Virus record (IMG/VR): IMGVR_UViG_3300026184_000107
Span: 1-37,068 of that record
Origin: a virus
DNA length: 37,068 nt
Strand: one strand, 5' to 3'
In this document: positions 37,055 to 37,068 of the stretch, piece after piece
How positions within the stretch are numbered: position 1 is the first letter of the stretch
How the letters are laid out: every line of letters begins with the position of its first letter
Made by a program: the position numbers and the translations under genes
Notes under the pieces: generated by a model
What the model saw: the letters and a program-made list of their open reading frames with translations, nothing else
The model's database searches: none
What the model was told of the DNA's origin: nothing

Positions 37055-37068
37055 GGATGACAACACCA
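37055..37068. repeat. Phage left attachment end (attL-like), terminal site L1
   Basis: The window ends in ACACCA, so that reading inward the phage begins TGGTGTTGTCATCC. The TGGTGT terminus is the exact inverse of the one at 8-13, and begins with the TG that Mu-family elements share. The absence of bases past 37068 means that no target-site duplication can be tested. The stretch 36901-37062 contains no gene that I can support, only this end region. Confidence 0.6.

Noticed and set aside
36869-37066. Short minus-strand frame at the phage end
   Set aside because: It lies over the putative attachment end and has no motif or start support.
1-37068. CRISPR array, tRNA or rRNA genes
   Set aside because: I saw no regularly spaced identical repeats and no tRNA-like cloverleaf or CCA end; the direct repeats present are attachment or operator-like.

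Overview
The window is essentially one complete transposable (Mu-type) bacteriophage genome of about 37 kb. It is written so that the early, transposase end lies at the right (37068) and the tail end at the left (about 8). High GC content, GTG/ATG overlap starts, a DksA/TraR zinc finger and a diderm-type lipoprotein suggest a GC-rich pseudomonadal (Proteobacteria) host; the exact host cannot be read from the sequence. The layout resembles the siphovirus-like transposable phages of the B3/D3112 kind: a Mu-type transposition and head module with a lambda/GTA-like flexible-tail module.

Almost everything is on the minus strand and is transcribed from right to left. The right end (36460-37068) holds the phage attachment end with three putative transposase sites and a short, apparently damaged repressor frame on the plus strand. 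A strong sigma70-like promoter (36468-36496, minus) starts the early operon: ner, two small proteins, the MuA-like transposase, the MuB-like ATPase, small regulators, several small zinc-ribbon proteins, a Gam-like protein, a GemA/gp16-like protein and finally a Mor-like activator (26362-26763). Nearly all early genes overlap their neighbour by 1-17 bases.

After the activator comes a lipoprotein with its own terminator (25462-26295). Then follow two late minus-strand operons that share a nearly identical promoter-like element about 30 bases before the first start codon. The first (25305 to 17876) carries endolysin, membrane proteins, holin, TraR-like protein, terminase subunits, portal, minor head protein and a virion morphogenesis protein. 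The second (16701 to 146) carries protease/scaffold, decoration protein, major capsid, connector/terminator proteins, tail tube, a tail chaperone with a probable -1 frameshift, tape measure and a GTA-like tail tip set (DUF2460, DUF2163, NlpC/P60, J-like protein), ending with three small genes and the right phage attachment end.

Two plus-strand accessory islands interrupt the minus-strand late region: 16835-17851 (an RNA with strong predicted structure, two small genes and a terminator) and 10146-10601 (a zinc-ribbon membrane protein). With the lipoprotein, these are the best candidates for host-modifying or superinfection-exclusion genes. The most interesting features are the mapped attachment ends, the shared late promoter element, the structured RNA leader, the collapsed immunity region, a signal-peptide-like N-terminus on the major capsid protein, and the tail chaperone frameshift.
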